From an uncultured Verrucomicrobiota bacterium (GTDB lineage: Bacteria > Verrucomicrobiota > Verrucomicrobiia > Opitutales > Seribacteraceae), in NCBI GenBank assembly GCA_902580225.1, contig CACHJU010000006.1, positions 19,533 through 83,532 on the forward strand: a DNA stretch of 64,000 nt. Direction: 5' to 3'. Below, piece by piece: positions 53,537-62,927 of the stretch (the first letter of the stretch is position 1; each line of letters begins with the position of its first letter). The translations under genes and the position numbers were made by a program. The notes beneath the pieces were generated by a model. The model had not been told where the DNA came from, did not search any database, and worked only from the letters and a program-made list of their open reading frames with translations.

Positions 53537-55126
53537 ATGAAAATAATTGTTTCACTTTTTATTAGCCTGTCTCTTTGGGGACAGTCCTTTGCTCACGATC
53601 CAGCTTCCGAAATGGCAACCGCAGCCAAAAATTTCCTCGATTCCCTCGATGAATCTGCGAAAAAGAAGGCTTTTTTTCCCTTCACTGACAAAGAAAGGGA
53701 AAACTGGCATTTCTTCCCGAGTTCCTTTGTCAGTCCTAACGGACGCATAGGACTTTCGGTCAAGGAAATGACTTCCCCCCAACGAACAATGGCCCAAACC
53801 CTCCTTTCCTCCGCCCTTAGCCATCGTGGTCAAATTGAAGCCTCCACGGTTATCCTTCTTGAACAAATCCTTTACGAGAGAGAGGAACGCGAGATGAGAA
53901 ACCCGGATCTTTACACATATGCCGTCTTTGGCCGACCCGACAAGGCAGGAACCTGGGGTTGGCGCTTCGAGGGTCACCACCTCTCCCTGAATTTTTCTCT
54001 GGTCAACGGTCGGATATTTTCCATTACCCCCAGTTTCTGGGGAGCCAGTCCGGCCAAAGTAACTGAAGGGAAACACGCCGGACTTCGGGTTCTTGCCGAT
54101 GAGGAAAAGAAAGCCTTCAAATTCCTCAAATCCCTTTCCCCACCTCAAAAGAAAATGGCCATCCTTTCCAACAAGGCACCCAGAGAGATATATTCTGGAC
54201 AGGATAACACAGTCAATCATTCGACTTTCCTGCCGCCGAAAGGCCTCCCCATCACCAAAATGAATCCCCGCCAAAAAGGATGGCTATCTGAATTGGTCGA
54301 TGTCTACACTGTTAAACACCGATCCCGGGCTGTTGAACAAATAGCAGGTAACAAACCCCTCCTCCACCCCACCGAAACTTTTTTCGTATGGTCCGGAGGA
54401 CTGTCCCCTGAGACCGGTCATTACTACCGGATTCAGACGCCAGATTTTCTTTTTGAATATGCCAATACTCAAAACAATGTGAATCATGTCCATGCGGTTT
54501 GGAGGGATTTTAAGGGCGATTTTGGAAGGGATCTACTAGCTGAGCACTACGCCGAAAATCATTCTTCAGGAAAAGAATGGAAAAGTATGTTTGACGGGAA
54601 AACACTCAAGGGCTGGAAGCCGAATGAAAACGAGGATTCCTTTAGCGTTAAAAATGGATGTATCGTGGCTAATGCACCCGGCCGTTGCCATCTTTTTTAC
54701 CAGACAAAAAAACCGTTCAAAAACTTTGAGTTCAAGGCCGAGGTGATGACCCTTCCACAATCAAATGCCGGCGTTTATTTCCACACCCGTTTTCAGGATG
54801 AAGGTTGGCCCAAGGCAGGGTTTGAATGTCAGGTCAACAATACCTACCACGATCCCAAAAAGACCGCCAGTATTTACGGTGTTCAGGATTGTCTCGAAGC
54901 ACCCGCCAATGATGATGAATGGTTTGACCTTTACATCAAAGTAAATGGTAAGCATGTCATTACCAAGGTAAACGGTAAGGTCATTTCGGATTGGACCCAA
55001 CCGGATGACTGGAAACAGGGCGGAAATTTTGAGCGGATGTTGGGCGAAGGTACTTTTGCTCTTCAAGGGCATGATCCTGGAAGCACGGTTCTTTTCCGCA
55101 ATCTCTTTGTTAAAAGACTGCCTTAA
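53537..55126 (+). CDS. DUF3500-DUF1080 fusion protein
   Basis: Exported 529-residue protein. The ATG at 53537 gives a signal peptide (about 1-20); the track ATG adds 14 residues before it. Residues about 25-345 match DUF3500 (WHFFPSSFVSPNGRIGLSVKEM, ALSHRGQIEASTVILLEQIL, YTYAVFGRPDKAGTWGWRFEGHHLSLNF, NNVNHVHAVWRDFKGDFG). From about 350 a DUF1080 domain follows (WKSMFDGKTLKGWKPNE, NAGVYFHTRF, GFECQVNNTYHDPKKT, FALQGHDPGS). DUF3500 has no known activity. Joining it to a 3-keto-glycoside-cleaving fold ties the two functions together. A PQQ propeller gene follows after 14 bases. Confidence 0.88.
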   Translation: MKIIVSLFISLSLWGQSFAHDPASEMATAAKNFLDSLDESAKKKAFFPFTDKERENWHFFPSSFVSPNGRIGLSVKEMTSPQRTMAQTLLSSALSHRGQIEASTVILLEQILYEREEREMRNPDLYTYAVFGRPDKAGTWGWRFEGHHLSLNFSLVNGRIFSITPSFWGASPAKVTEGKHAGLRVLADEEKKAFKFLKSLSPPQKKMAILSNKAPREIYSGQDNTVNHSTFLPPKGLPITKMNPRQKGWLSELVDVYTVKHRSRAVEQIAGNKPLLHPTETFFVWSGGLSPETGHYYRIQTPDFLFEYANTQNNVNHVHAVWRDFKGDFGRDLLAEHYAENHSSGKEWKSMFDGKTLKGWKPNENEDSFSVKNGCIVANAPGRCHLFYQTKKPFKNFEFKAEVMTLPQSNAGVYFHTRFQDEGWPKAGFECQVNNTYHDPKKTASIYGVQDCLEAPANDDEWFDLYIKVNGKHVITKVNGKVISDWTQPDDWKQGGNFERMLGEGTFALQGHDPGSTVLFRNLFVKRLP

Positions 55127-55140
55127 TTAATATTCTTCAA

Positions 55141-56448
55141 ATGAAAGCCTTTTTGATCAGTTCGCTCATTCTTCCCCTTCTCGGATTTGCTCAAAATTGG
55201 CCCCAATGGCGCGGCCCGCACGCATCCGGTCATGCACCCAAAGGAAACTATCCCAAAGTCTGGTCTTCCCAAAAAAATATCCTCTGGAAAACAAGCCTAC
55301 CCGGACGGGGTCATTCGTCTCCAGTTCATGACGGGAAAAATATATGGATAACCACCGCATTGGAAACCCCCGCATCAGAAGAGGAGAAGCAAGAGAGACT
55401 TAAAGAAAATAATGGATTACCCTCTGTTACGGTTCTTTCCAAGTTGAGTCTACACGCCCTTAAAATTAACCCCATCTCTGGAAAAATTCTTAAAAATATT
55501 AAGATCTTCGAAAAAAGTCAGCCTCAATGGGTTCATAAATTAAACAGCTATGCATCCCCCACTCCGTTTTTGGAAAATGGAAAATTATACCTTCATTTTG
55601 GTGCCTACGGGAATGCATGTATTGATTCCGAATCAGGTAAGATCATTTGGAAGAACGATGAAAAAAAACTCTGGATCATGCATGAGAACGGCCCGGGAAG
55701 TTCTCCCATTCTATGGAAAACCCTAATGGTTTTTCATTTGGATGGAAGCGACCGCCAAAGCATTGTCGCTCTTCATAAAGATAGTGGCAAAATTGCCTGG
55801 CAGACACCCCGAAGCGGGGAAATGAGGGAAAATCCACAATTCCAAAAATCCTACTCCACACCGATTATTAAAGAATTCAATGGAAAGACCGTTTTAATCT
55901 CGTGTGCAGCTGACTGGGTATATGGGTATGACCCCCAAAACGGTGAAGAACTCTGGAAAATTAAATACGGTATTCTCGGATTTTCTAATGTTGCTCGACC
56001 AGTTACTGGTCATGGTATGATTTATCTATCCACCTGCTTCTCAAAAGCGGAAATCCATGCCTATCAATACGAGGGTCTGGCTACCCCGAAACTTGTCTGG
56101 AAAATGACTAAAGGAGCACCTAAAATGCCTTCACCTATTCTCATAGGGGAACAACTCTATGTGGTAAATGATGGAGGAATTCTCTCTGTTGTGAATGCTA
56201 AAACCGGCGAACTTGACTGGCGGGAAAGACTCGATGGCGAATTCAGTGCCTCCCCAACCTATGCCAACGGACTCCTTTACCTGTCTGACCAAGCAGGAAA
56301 GACCACCATTATACAGCCTGGAAATAGCTTAAATATACTTTCCGAAAATGAATTGGAAGGCAGCCCACATATGGCTTCTTTTGCCCCCTTTAAAAGCTCT
56401 TTCCTTATTAGAACAGATAACACTCTTTATCGGGTTGGGGAAAAGTGA
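55141..56448 (+). CDS. PQQ-like beta-propeller protein
   Basis: Exported propeller of 435 residues, signal peptide about 1-17, then NWPQWRGPHASG. The blades carry SGKILKNIKIF, SGKIIWKNDEK, SGKIAWQTPRS, NGEELWKIKYG and TGELDWRERLD. It is the third paralogue of the propellers at 43009 and 47969, with an insertion of about 20 acidic and basic residues (ASEEEKQERLKENNG) in the first blade. Its TGA directly abuts the stop of the opposing sulfatase with no spacer. Confidence 0.88.
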   Translation: MKAFLISSLILPLLGFAQNWPQWRGPHASGHAPKGNYPKVWSSQKNILWKTSLPGRGHSSPVHDGKNIWITTALETPASEEEKQERLKENNGLPSVTVLSKLSLHALKINPISGKILKNIKIFEKSQPQWVHKLNSYASPTPFLENGKLYLHFGAYGNACIDSESGKIIWKNDEKKLWIMHENGPGSSPILWKTLMVFHLDGSDRQSIVALHKDSGKIAWQTPRSGEMRENPQFQKSYSTPIIKEFNGKTVLISCAADWVYGYDPQNGEELWKIKYGILGFSNVARPVTGHGMIYLSTCFSKAEIHAYQYEGLATPKLVWKMTKGAPKMPSPILIGEQLYVVNDGGILSVVNAKTGELDWRERLDGEFSASPTYANGLLYLSDQAGKTTIIQPGNSLNILSENELEGSPHMASFAPFKSSFLIRTDNTLYRVGEK

Positions 56449-57840
56449 TCAACTTTCTCGAAGACCGGAGAACACATTACCGGTTGGCTTTGGCGGTATA
56501 GAACTAAGCCATTTTTGAAGCAGGTTTTTCATCCGTTTGACCGTTTCCAAATTCTTTGCAGCCAGGTCACTACTTTCCAGCGGATCATCAACCAAATCGA
56601 AGAGTTCCACATGGGACTGATCTTTATTAAGCACCAGTTTCCACTGCTCAGAAACCACGGCATAGGCAACCCAATGATCTGGTTTTGCCTGGTTAGCGGG
56701 CCAGGGTGCAGACATTCTCCAAAAGATTGGTTTCTTCCGCAGTTTGTTTCCCTGCCCCATTAAAGTTGAGACTTGGCTGATTCCATCTGATTGGTACGAC
56801 TTGGGCAATTTCACATTCCCAAGTTCACAAAAAGTGGGCAACAAATCGACCGCTGACAGGACCGAGGTTTTATCCACTTTCCCCGCAGCAATTTTCCCGG
56901 GCCAACGGGCAATAAAGGGAACCCCGATACCGCCTTCCAGCAAAGCCCCTTTATAAGCACGTCGCCCTCCTGTAATCCCCTTCGCTGCACCGATCCCATA
57001 TCCCGGACCGGTTGCTGAATCATAACTCAGGGTAATGGGAGAATTCGGAGACCCCCTGGCCGGCCCGTTATCCGAGCTAAAAATAACCAGGGTATTATCA
57101 GAAATTTTCATCTCGTCCAGAGCATTCAACAATTGACCGATTCTCAGGTCCGCATGGTACAAGGTGGCCGCATAAATATTGTCCGCCTCCGGTAAATCGG
57201 GAAAAAGTTTCTGCAATTTGGGATCTACATGAAAGGGTGTGTGCGGTTCATGAATCCATAAATTGATAAAAAATGGTTTTCCACTCTCCTTGCTTTTTTT
57301 CATGAATGGAATTGCACTCTTCACATCATCGTGCACAAACATTTGTGGCCCAGAACAATTATAGGACCCATAATCATCATAGCCATATTCAGTGAGAAAC
57401 GGAGCATCCGGAATCATATCATTTGCCAGGTGCCATTTTCCATAATGTGCAGTGGCATATCCAGCTTTTTTGAGAAATTTTGGTAACAAGGGGGCTTTGG
57501 TATCCAGCCAATCAGGCATATTGCGCCTCTGATTGCTTGGCACCCATGCAAAGTGCCCGTCAATATTATAACGGGCAGGAAAATGCCCGGTCATCACTGC
57601 GGTCCGACTGGGTGAACACACACCGCTTGCCACCGTAAAACGATAAAAATCAGTCCCCTCCTTGGCCAGTCGGTCAATGTTCGGCGTCTTCAAATAAGGA
57701 TGTCCATGGCAACCCAGATCACCCCATCCCCAGTCATCCGCGAAAATAAAAACAATGTTGGGTGAATCTTTTTCAGCATGAAGAGAGAAGGTGATAAGAG
57801 CCAAAAACAGGAGGGAAAAACAGGAGATGAATGAAGTCAT
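56449..57840 (-). CDS. Sulfatase (S1 family)
   Basis: Exported sulfatase of 463 residues, signal peptide about 1-22. The DD is at 35-36 (FADDWGWGDLG), CSPSR at 75-79, then YGKWHLAND, LWIHEPHTPF, SSDNGPARGSPN, and RAYKGALLEGGIGVP. All key residues are present. It is divergent from the sulfatase at 58015 across 174 bases, which must hold both promoters; nothing more specific is visible there. Substrate not decided. Confidence 0.92.
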   Translation of the reverse strand: MTSFISCFSLLFLALITFSLHAEKDSPNIVFIFADDWGWGDLGCHGHPYLKTPNIDRLAKEGTDFYRFTVASGVCSPSRTAVMTGHFPARYNIDGHFAWVPSNQRRNMPDWLDTKAPLLPKFLKKAGYATAHYGKWHLANDMIPDAPFLTEYGYDDYGSYNCSGPQMFVHDDVKSAIPFMKKSKESGKPFFINLWIHEPHTPFHVDPKLQKLFPDLPEADNIYAATLYHADLRIGQLLNALDEMKISDNTLVIFSSDNGPARGSPNSPITLSYDSATGPGYGIGAAKGITGGRRAYKGALLEGGIGVPFIARWPGKIAAGKVDKTSVLSAVDLLPTFCELGNVKLPKSYQSDGISQVSTLMGQGNKLRKKPIFWRMSAPWPANQAKPDHWVAYAVVSEQWKLVLNKDQSHVELFDLVDDPLESSDLAAKNLETVKRMKNLLQKWLSSIPPKPTGNVFSGLRES

Positions 57841-58014
57841 AATGAATGGATTTTCTTAAATGTGGAAGACTGGAAGTTGTATTTAAAAATCCGATATTGA
57901 GCCAAGAAAGAAATATGTCAACGACAGGGCATTCATTGCCGGTCGAATCAAAATTTTAGATCAGATCCTGATTTTCAGATTGCCAATTGAAATTCCCAGG
58001 TTCTCCATGTTGGG

Positions 58015-59550
58015 ATGAATAAATTGTCCTTGATTCTTTTCCCTCTTATGGTTTCGGCCAGTATCCTCTATTCGGCCAAGCCCATGAATATTGTCTTCAT
58101 GTTTGCTGATGATCATGCTTATCAGGCAATCTCTGCTTATGGCTCAAATCGGAATCAAACCCCCAATATTGACCGTCTCGCCAAGGAAGGTATGCTCTTT
58201 GACCGGGCCTTTGTCACCAATTCAATTTGTGCACCAAGTCGGGCGGTTATTCTCACTGGTAAACACAGCCATCTCAACGGACAGTTGACCAACGGACAGC
58301 GCTTTGATGGGGAACAACAAACTTTTCCCAAACTGCTCCAGAAAAAAGGCTACCAGACCGCCATGGTTGGAAAATGGCACCTCAAAAGTGATCCAACTGG
58401 TTTTGATTTCTGGCAAGTGCTTCAGGGTCAGGGTCCCTATTACAATCCACCCATGAATACCCCTGACGGCGTGAAAAAGATTACCGGCTACACCACTGAT
58501 GTGATCACCGATGTGACCCTGGACTGGCTTAAGAACAAAAGAGATCCCAACAAACCTTTCATTCTCATGAGCCAGCACAAGGCACCCCATCGGAATTGGC
58601 AACCCGGTCCGAAATACCTGACCAAATACGACGGCATGGACATTCCTGAACCCGAAACCCTTCGGGATGACTATAAAAACCGTCTCGAACCCGCCTCCAC
58701 CCAGGCAATGACCATTGACCGTCACCTTTCCACCAGCGACTTAAAAATCAAGGCTCCGAGCAACCTCACGCCCGAACAGAAGGAAAAATGGGACGCCGCT
58801 TATGGCCCTAAAAATAAGGCTTTGGAGGATGCGAATTTAGAAGGAGATGCCCTTTTCAAATGGAAATACCAGCGCTATGTAAAAGACTATCTCCGCTGCA
58901 TCGATGCGGTCGATGAAAGTGTCGGACGTATTCTCGACTACCTCGATCAGTCCGGTTTGGCAGAGAACACTGTGGTCATTTACTCTTCGGATCAGGGTTG
59001 GTATTTGGGAGAACATGGATGGTACGATAAGCGTTGGATGTACGAGGAGTCATTCCGTACGCCCCTCCTGGTTCGTTGGCCCGGGGTCACCAAACCCGGT
59101 AGTAAAAATACTGATCTCGTCCAAAACCTCGATTATGCTCAGACCTTTCTTGATATCTCCGGCATAAAATCACCCAAAGATATGCAGGGAAAATCCATTG
59201 TTCCCTTACTCAAGGGAAAAAAGCCCAAAAACTGGCGTAAATCTCTTTACTATCAATATTATGAATTTCCCGGTGGCCACAGTGTCAGACGCCACTACGG
59301 AGTTCGAACCGAGACCCACAAGCTGATTTACTTTTACATGCTCGATGGCTGGGAACTCTATGATTTGGAAAAGGATCCAAATGAACTTAATTCAGTGTAT
59401 GGACAACCTGAATATGCTGCCCTTACCAAAGAACTTAAGGATGAGCTCAACCGACTTCGAAAAAAATACAAGGTACCGGTGGATGACCGCCCGCTCACCA
59501 AAGTACCTAGAACCCCTAGAAAACCAAAAAAAGAAAAGAAGAAGAGCTGA
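58015..59550 (+). CDS. Sulfatase (S1), N-acetylglucosamine-6-sulfatase-like
   Basis: Exported sulfatase of 511 residues, signal peptide about 1-20. The DD is at 32-33 ([14 protein letters not shown]), CAPSR at 72-76, then [17 protein letters not shown], and [23 protein letters not shown]. It shares the DQG and KRWMYEES features with the sulfatase at 22133 and is probably its distant paralogue. The C-terminal tail is basic ([16 protein letters not shown]). The opposing sulfatase ends 27 bases downstream. Confidence 0.92.
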   Translation: MNKLSLILFPLMVSASILYSAKPMNIVFMFADDHAYQAISAYGSNRNQTPNIDRLAKEGMLFDRAFVTNSICAPSRAVILTGKHSHLNGQLTNGQRFDGEQQTFPKLLQKKGYQTAMVGKWHLKSDPTGFDFWQVLQGQGPYYNPPMNTPDGVKKITGYTTDVITDVTLDWLKNKRDPNKPFILMSQHKAPHRNWQPGPKYLTKYDGMDIPEPETLRDDYKNRLEPASTQAMTIDRHLSTSDLKIKAPSNLTPEQKEKWDAAYGPKNKALEDANLEGDALFKWKYQRYVKDYLRCIDAVDESVGRILDYLDQSGLAENTVVIYSSDQGWYLGEHGWYDKRWMYEESFRTPLLVRWPGVTKPGSKNTDLVQNLDYAQTFLDISGIKSPKDMQGKSIVPLLKGKKPKNWRKSLYYQYYEFPGGHSVRRHYGVRTETHKLIYFYMLDGWELYDLEKDPNELNSVYGQPEYAALTKELKDELNRLRKKYKVPVDDRPLTKVPRTPRKPKKEKKKS

Positions 59551-59577
59551 TCCGAAAAAAGTTTATTATGGAAAGTT

Positions 59578-61062
59578 TTAATCAATCACCTTGATTGGAA
59601 AATACCGGGACGGAGTGTGTTCCTTTTCCATAATCTCTTTTATTTGTTGAACCACATTTGGATGCTTTGCGGCCAGATCCTCGGATTCTGATTCATCTTT
59701 GGACAGATCAAATAGCTCAATTTTCAGAGGATCATGGTTCTTTCCTTTACGGATCATTTTCTGGCGAATCCCTTTCCACTTTCCCATCCAAACTGCCTGT
59801 TGTCCCCCGTAACCGGAGAATTCCCTATACAAGGGAGGTCTTTTAGAATTAGCTTTCCCGAGGAGACTGGGTTTCAAATTATGCCCGTCATGCTCGGCAA
59901 CCAAAGGGGTTTTTGCATCAATTAAATCATGCAGGGTGACCATCCAGTCTTCAAAACCAGTCCGTTGATCCGAAACCGAACCGGGTTTTATCTTACCCGG
60001 CCATTTTGCAATCAAGGGTACACGAATACCACCTTCATAAAGGGATCCTTTCAAGCCCCTCAAATTCCCGACGCTGTTAAAAAAGTCGTAATCCACTTCC
60101 AGTTTCAGATGACTGGTTCCATTGTCCGAGGTAAAAATCACAATCGTATCCTCGGTCAGACCAAGCCGCTTGATTAAATTCACCAAATTACCAACATTCC
60201 GATCCATCCGGGTAATCATCGCCGCATATGCCGCACGGGGAGTAAAATGAGGGGTGTATCCATATCCCTGGGAGCGCGTAAAGGGTGGGTCATTCCAATT
60301 AAGTTTCAGGTAGGGTTTCAATTCATCATCGGGCACATGCAGGGCCACATGAGGAATAAGCGTCGGATAATAGAGAAAGAATGGCTTGTCCTTATTTTTC
60401 TTAATAAACTTCAAGGCCTGTTCATTTATCCGGTCGGATGCATAATCCTTTCCTTTGAAAATTTCATAACTCTTGGGATCCTCTGGATCTGTTCCTTTTA
60501 CCAGGGATGCATGTCCCGGAACTGGAGGGTTGTTCTTCAAGGGAACCCGGTCCCGGTCACTCCATAAATAATCCGGATAATAACTGTGGGCATGGCGTTG
60601 ACAGTTGTATCCATAAAACCGGTCAAACCCTTGATTCATCGGATCCCCTTCCGTACCCGGGCTGCCCAGACCCCATTTTCCAAAGGCACCGGTTGCGTAA
60701 CCCTCTTTTTTAAAGATCTCCGCCATGGTCAGTTCATTAAGAGGTATCGGCCGTTGTCCCTCCGGTTTGATTTCTCCATTATTTCGGATGAATGCATGGC
60801 CGGGATGTTTCCCGGTCATCAACACACAACGGGATGGGGCACAAACTGCATTTCCTGAATAATTCTGGGTAAAGCGCATTCCCTCCTCTGCAAGTTTGTC
60901 AAGATGGGGAGTCCTTATTTTTTTCTGCCCGTAACTTCCCAGTTCCCGATATCCAAGATCATCGGCCAGTATAAATATGACATTCGGTTTTCGTGCTTCT
61001 AAGCAGAAAATAGGAAAAAGAGTTATGAACAGAATGAAAGAAAATGAATATTTTTTATTCAT
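59578..61062 (-). CDS. Sulfatase (S1 family), GKWG type
   Basis: Exported sulfatase of 494 residues, signal peptide about 1-22. The DD is at 34-35 (LADDLGYRELG), CAPSR at 74-78, then FGKWGLGSPG in place of GKWHxG, YPTLIPHVAL, TSDNGTSHLKLEVDYDFF, and RGLKGSLYEGGIRVP. The missing histidine and the GFDRFYGYNCQRHAHSYYPDYLW segment match the subtype seen at 29474 (FGYYDQVHAHTFYPSYLIRN), so these two are related. It is divergent from ThuA at 61215. Confidence 0.91.
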   Translation of the reverse strand: MNKKYSFSFILFITLFPIFCLEARKPNVIFILADDLGYRELGSYGQKKIRTPHLDKLAEEGMRFTQNYSGNAVCAPSRCVLMTGKHPGHAFIRNNGEIKPEGQRPIPLNELTMAEIFKKEGYATGAFGKWGLGSPGTEGDPMNQGFDRFYGYNCQRHAHSYYPDYLWSDRDRVPLKNNPPVPGHASLVKGTDPEDPKSYEIFKGKDYASDRINEQALKFIKKNKDKPFFLYYPTLIPHVALHVPDDELKPYLKLNWNDPPFTRSQGYGYTPHFTPRAAYAAMITRMDRNVGNLVNLIKRLGLTEDTIVIFTSDNGTSHLKLEVDYDFFNSVGNLRGLKGSLYEGGIRVPLIAKWPGKIKPGSVSDQRTGFEDWMVTLHDLIDAKTPLVAEHDGHNLKPSLLGKANSKRPPLYREFSGYGGQQAVWMGKWKGIRQKMIRKGKNHDPLKIELFDLSKDESESEDLAAKHPNVVQQIKEIMEKEHTPSRYFPIKVID

Positions 61063-61214
61063 AGGATTGGATTAGGGGATAAGGATAAACTTTTACAAAA
61101 CCATGGATTGTTGTAATTTGTTAGTGTAAAAACAAGCGGATTTTTTCTTTACTACTTGAATTGTCCTCCTAGAGTTTAAATATTCACCCTATATCAGACC
61201 GGATTCCTTTATCT

Positions 61215-62177
61215 ATGAAAATACCATTCATTCCTTTTTTAACTGCCAGTATTATGCTTGTAGGTTCGCTCGAGGCTGCCAAAGTCGTTTTCCTTTACGG
61301 TGCTCGAAGTCATGCATCCGGCGATCATGAATTCCAGGCTGGTTCCCACTTATTGGCCAAGCATATTAATGCTCAGGACAAAGTAGACCTTCAGGCAACC
61401 GTTCATCCAGGCTGGCCTGAGGATGAATCCATTCTTGACGATGCCGATGCCATTGTAATCTATGCAGACGGTACCAAAGTGATTGGGAACGGATGGGAAA
61501 AAATGGACCAATTGGTCAAAGAGAAAAAAACGGGTGTTCTCTTCATGCACTATGCGGTTCATCCCAGTGTGGAACAGGGCGAAAAATACTACCTTCCCTG
61601 GATCGGGGGTTTTTTCGAGAACGGGATCTCGGTTAATCCATTCTGGCGGGCAAATATAAAACCGAAAAAAGGCCATGAAACTGCCCATGGGGTCGGCCCC
61701 ATTTCGGCGGTGGATGAATTTTACTTCAATATCAAACTCCACCCCGACTCCCTCAACCTCGGAGCCGCCACACCCACCGAAAAAAATCTTCTCCGGATCA
61801 ATAATATCTGGACCCGGGCGGCTTATTTGGCCAAGGGCAAAACTCAGTCCCTGCTCTGGGGAATCACCCGGCAGGGAGGCGGACGGGGAGCCGGTTTCAC
61901 CGGTGGACACCACCATCGAAACTGGGCTATTGATGGCTACCGTCAACTTGTCCTTAACACCATTGCCTGGATTGCCGGGGAGAAAGTTCCCAATTCGGGC
62001 GTACCCACCTATCCGGTCACTGAGGATGAACTCAATGAAAAACTTGATGATTATGGCGACAAGACCAACCGGATCAAACTCCCCACCCTCGCGGATATTA
62101 CTTTTACCCCCGGCCCATGGATGACTCCCGAGGAACATGCCGAATCCCGCCGGAAGCCCAAAAAGAAGAAAAAATAA
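61215..62177 (+). CDS. ThuA-domain protein (trehalose utilisation family)
   Basis: Exported 320-residue protein, signal peptide about 1-21. The ThuA glutamine-amidotransferase-like fold is seen in KVVFLYGARSHASGDHEF, DADAIVIYADG, GVLFMHYAVHP, and WGITRQGGGRGAGFTGGHHHRNW. The usual amidotransferase Cys is absent. ThuA proteins accompany 3-keto-disaccharide metabolism in rhizobia (thuAB), which fits the two DUF1080 genes that follow. The C-terminus is a basic tail (ESRRKPKKKKK), like that of the sulfatase at 58015. Confidence 0.88.
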   Translation: MKIPFIPFLTASIMLVGSLEAAKVVFLYGARSHASGDHEFQAGSHLLAKHINAQDKVDLQATVHPGWPEDESILDDADAIVIYADGTKVIGNGWEKMDQLVKEKKTGVLFMHYAVHPSVEQGEKYYLPWIGGFFENGISVNPFWRANIKPKKGHETAHGVGPISAVDEFYFNIKLHPDSLNLGAATPTEKNLLRINNIWTRAAYLAKGKTQSLLWGITRQGGGRGAGFTGGHHHRNWAIDGYRQLVLNTIAWIAGEKVPNSGVPTYPVTEDELNEKLDDYGDKTNRIKLPTLADITFTPGPWMTPEEHAESRRKPKKKKK

Positions 62178-62225
62178 ACCCTTAATTTCAAGCCAGCCTT
62201 GATTAACCCAACCCTACTTAAAACA

Positions 62226-62915
62226 ATGAAAAAATATTCCCTATTCATTCTATTCACCTCACTGGCATCCGGGCTTTTAGCCAAGCACCATGAGGGAGAA
62301 ATGACGCCCATCTTCGACGGAAAATCCCTGGACGGTTGGACCCAGCTTAATGGAACCGCAGATTACCGGGTCGAAAAAGGAGCCATCATTGGCAAGACTA
62401 AAGAAGGCAGTCCCAATTCCTTCCTCTGTTCCGATAAATTATACGGTGATTTTGCCCTTCAGTTTCAGGTCAAATTGATCAATAACGAACTCAATTCCGG
62501 GGTTCAAATTCGTTCCCAATGCAAGGAACTGACGGAAAAGGAAAAAAAGCGGGGTGATAAACACGGCCGGGTCAACGGTCCCCAGGTGGAAATTGAAGCC
62601 ACTAAAGATAAGGGTGCCGAATCGGGCTATATTTATGGAGAAGCATGTGGTGGCTGGATGACCCCAAAGGAGGACCTCATCCCCCACACCCACTTTAAAA
62701 ATGGAGAATGGAACCAATATCGAATTATTGCTAAAGGTCCCCGTATTCAAACCTGGGTCAATGGCACTCAAGTTTCCAATCTTACTGATAAGGAAAAACA
62801 CAAATCTCACCCCAAAGGCTTTATTGGACTGCAGGTTCACTCCATCAAAAAAGGATCAGGTCCTTACGAAGTTGCCTGGAAAAATATAAAGATAAAAGAA
62901 CTGGGTAAAAAATAA
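62226..62915 (+). CDS. DUF1080 protein (3-keto-disaccharide hydrolase family)
   Basis: Secreted 229-residue protein. I use the ATG at 62226, which starts a signal peptide (about 1-20, ending LLAKH); the track TTG start is nine codons earlier. It has PIFDGKSLDGWTQLNG, ELNSGVQIRSQCKEL, GPQVEIEATKDKGAESGYIYGEACGGW, GEWNQYRIIAKGPRIQTWVNG and FIGLQVHSIKKGSG. It lies 48 bases after ThuA and 12 bases before a second DUF1080 gene. Confidence 0.9.
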   Translation: MKKYSLFILFTSLASGLLAKHHEGEMTPIFDGKSLDGWTQLNGTADYRVEKGAIIGKTKEGSPNSFLCSDKLYGDFALQFQVKLINNELNSGVQIRSQCKELTEKEKKRGDKHGRVNGPQVEIEATKDKGAESGYIYGEACGGWMTPKEDLIPHTHFKNGEWNQYRIIAKGPRIQTWVNGTQVSNLTDKEKHKSHPKGFIGLQVHSIKKGSGPYEVAWKNIKIKELGKK

Positions 62916-62927
62916 ATCTTCCCGCAC

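Noticed and set aside
53552-54274. 240-residue minus-strand ORF
   Set aside because: It lies wholly opposite the DUF3500 part of a well-supported gene and shows no motif; it is a codon-bias shadow.
61350-62138. 262-residue minus-strand ORF
   Set aside because: It is antisense to ThuA, which has clear family motifs and a signal peptide. The minus frame has no recognisable domain.
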